From Hymenolepis diminuta (lineage: Eukaryota; Platyhelminthes; Cestoda; Cyclophyllidea; Hymenolepididae): a stretch of DNA of 64,000 bases. The notes beneath the pieces are model-generated. The model was not told the DNA's origin and did no database searches. It worked only from the letters and a program-made list of their open reading frames with translations. A program made the translations under genes and the position numbers. The stretch spans positions 1,970,602 to 2,034,601 of the forward strand of contig CAADRB010000003.1 in NCBI GenBank assembly GCA_900708905.1, in the 5' to 3' direction. Within the stretch, counting starts at the first letter, position 1; each line of letters begins with the position of its first letter. Shown here piece by piece: positions 62,173 to 64,000 of this stretch.

Positions 62173-62385
62173 GTGTCGTCATCATGGCCATGTGCAAAAA
62201 CTCCAAGTCCTGTACTTCGAATAGGCGCAACTGTAAAAATTTCCCAGGGAGTATTGAAGAGTGGATGTGAAAGAGTATTATGTGGTATTTGCGCTCTAGA
62301 AGAAGTGATAAATTCTTCTAAATTTCTGACAAATGCCTCAATTCACATTGCAATACCCGATGATTCTCAGAGCAAATTTAAATAG
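62173..62385 (+). other. possible terminal exon of an unknown gene
   Basis: 70-codon open frame ending in TAG. It reads RIGATVKISQGVLKSGCERV, then LCGICALEEVINSSKFL and IHIAIPDDSQSKFK, which has a balanced protein-like composition with a C-G-I-C pair. No ATG begins it, so it would need an upstream splice junction. No family recognised. Confidence 0.2.
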
Positions 62386-62616
62386 TTCAATTTCTGCCCC
62401 TCTAAGTGCGTTCCTATTCGTGATATTCGGAGTCTGTAAACCAACCGATTTAATCGAATATTTGATGATGATGATAATAATGTGGTTTTTACATATTTTG
62501 AAATTATTTAAAGAAAACTAACCGAAAATGTTACAAACCTAACCGAGCTCTCCAGATTTAATTCAGGTTGAACGCTTATAGGAATAATTTTGATTTGACA
62601 GGATAATATATAAAGT

Positions 62617-62632
62617 ATTATTATTATTATTA
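62617..62632. repeat. (TTA)n microsatellite
   Basis: Five to six tandem TTA units, flanked by ATC repeats. Confidence 0.8.
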
Positions 62633-63914
62633 TCATCAAATGTAGTAAATACCTTTTAGCACTTTTCTAAAATTTTGCAAAAGAATGAATATTAATAGTT
62701 TGAAACACTTGATTTAATTTGCAATAATTCAAAATACCAAAGATCTGGTGAGTGTAGGTGACTGAAAACTTACGAAGAGCTCTCATTTCAACAATACGCT
62801 ACTTTTCTCAGGAAAGAGAACACAATAAGTTCCACATTTAAAGCTGACACTTATTAATTAAAAGTACACAAATATTCTAAGTTTCATTCCAAATGATAGC
62901 ACATTCTTGTTAGGACTCTGACACTGAAAATGAATTTATTGTATTGAGCCTCTTAAAGTAATAAAAAAAGTTTATTACTAGCTTCAAAAGGAGGTAAAAT
63001 ACATTTTTGATTTCCAGTCATCTAGTTTATTGGAAGTTTATTGTTTGTGCAAACCGGACCCTCGGTTTCATTGTCTTAATTTTGTTTAAACTTGCTAAAC
63101 TGACAAGCACAAACTGAAATGAAACATTTTATTTCGCATTTTGTGCTCCCATCTATACAAGTCTTAATACATAGTCGGTACTAAATGTCAGTTTTTAACT
63201 TTAAACAAATTATATTTTTACATTCTACAAGACCAATTTGTTTCTGTTGTGGTTACAAGGAGGTCTTATAAATTTCTTTCTTCCTTTGAAAAGATGTGAA
63301 CACGAACCCACTCTTTCCACTATTGCCGTTTTAATCAGACTTTAATTCTACTCATATTTCCTCGTGCTTATACAATTGTTTAATTTTCATTTAATCAGTA
63401 AAAATAATTAAAATATTATATTACTGACTTAACAAATCGGTAGTTATTTGTGAATCTCATTTGACAGTAAACCAATCTTCTTAAATTGTGACATGATTTT
63501 CGGTTTGAGGATCATTTAAACTCATTTAATGGTTGTGAGATATTTTTAACGTATCAATTTTTTGTCTGAATTTGCAAAAACACAATTCAGGAAATTTTAA
63601 AAATTTATTTGCTTCTCGATATCACACAATTTCCAAGTGCAAGGGTAGCATTAAAATATCGAATTCATTGATTAATCGAATTTTATTGCTAATATACAGA
63701 TTATGTAAATGTTATTATTTCTTATTCTTACTAAATTACTGGAGACAAAAATTGTGTAAGTCTTTCATTACAATCCACATGATTAAACTCTGACCCTGGA
63801 AAAATATGAAACATTTGTTGGAGTTAGATAACAACCAACGGTTTGCAGTTAACAAATTACGACAACAATAACAGTCACCAATTCGTGGCTGTCTAAATAA
63901 GAGCTAACCGCAAT

Positions 63915-63990
63915 TGTGAAGCAGAACACCAAGAGTTGAGTAGACCAAACATGTATTCAAGGAAACCACAATGAGTAACAGAGAGAGGGA
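63915..63990 (+). repeat. short repeat shared with 52905-52985
   Basis: AACACCAAGAGTTGAGTAGACC-like segment matching the copy near 52.9 kb, followed at 63976-64000 by a GA-rich purine tract running to the window edge. Confidence 0.35.
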
Positions 63991-64000
63991 GAGAAAGAGG

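Larger units (their letters stand above)
55386..64000. other. right-hand gene-poor stretch
   Basis: AT-rich sequence with two weak exon candidates (57400-57564 minus, 62173-62385 plus), a dispersed repeat copy at 59480-59660, a TTA microsatellite and a repeat fragment at the right edge. No complete gene could be supported. Confidence 0.45.

Noticed and set aside
1..64000. CRISPR array, operon of prokaryotic type, viral or toxin genes
   Set aside because: No regularly spaced repeats, no dense same-strand ORFs and no such protein motifs; the sequence is clearly eukaryotic.

Overview
This is a window of AT-rich animal nuclear DNA (roughly two thirds A+T by eye) with spliced genes, long introns, few genes and many decayed transposable elements. 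Nothing bacterial, viral or plasmid-like was seen. Recognisable genes (a GPR158-type class C receptor, a Rab-like GTPase, a WW-BAG co-chaperone, a survivin/BIRC5 homologue) point to a bilaterian. The AT content, mariner and Ty3/gypsy relics and short one-domain gene forms would fit an arthropod such as a parasitic copepod, but the species assignment is a weak inference.

Layout. 1-9.4 kb: 5' half of a minus-strand GPR158/179-like receptor gene; the first coding exon is at 8.8 kb, an exon with the membrane-proximal Cys cluster and first TM helix is at 2 kb, and the rest lies off the left edge or in exons I could not find. 9.4-24 kb: no recognised gene; a decayed mariner copy at 15-16 kb and a 23-base palindrome just before it. 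24.3-30.7 kb: a four-exon minus-strand small GTPase gene with an unusual CKTD guanine motif and antisense LTR relics in its last intron and 3' end. 31 kb: a small same-strand ORF with a polyadenylation hexamer just behind it. 34.2-34.7 kb: a GC-richer block, possibly a MITE. 35.4-36.2 kb: a two-exon WW+BAG gene with a GC-AG intron. 36.7-38.1 kb: an internally deleted Ty3/gypsy relic. 39.6-41.7 kb: a two-exon survivin gene whose intron carries a candidate nested ORF. 41.7-64 kb: mostly gene-free DNA with a solo LTR, a second mariner relic and dispersed repeats.

The recognised genes all lie on the minus strand. They do not form an obvious pathway: receptor signalling, GTPase trafficking, Hsp70 regulation and chromosomal passenger function are separate jobs. 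I found no convincing new multi-gene system. The most useful leads are exon-structure oddities (GC-AG intron, acceptor directly at the survivin ATG), the non-canonical GTPase motif, the tandem small ORF upstream of the GTPase, and repeat families with several copies in the window.
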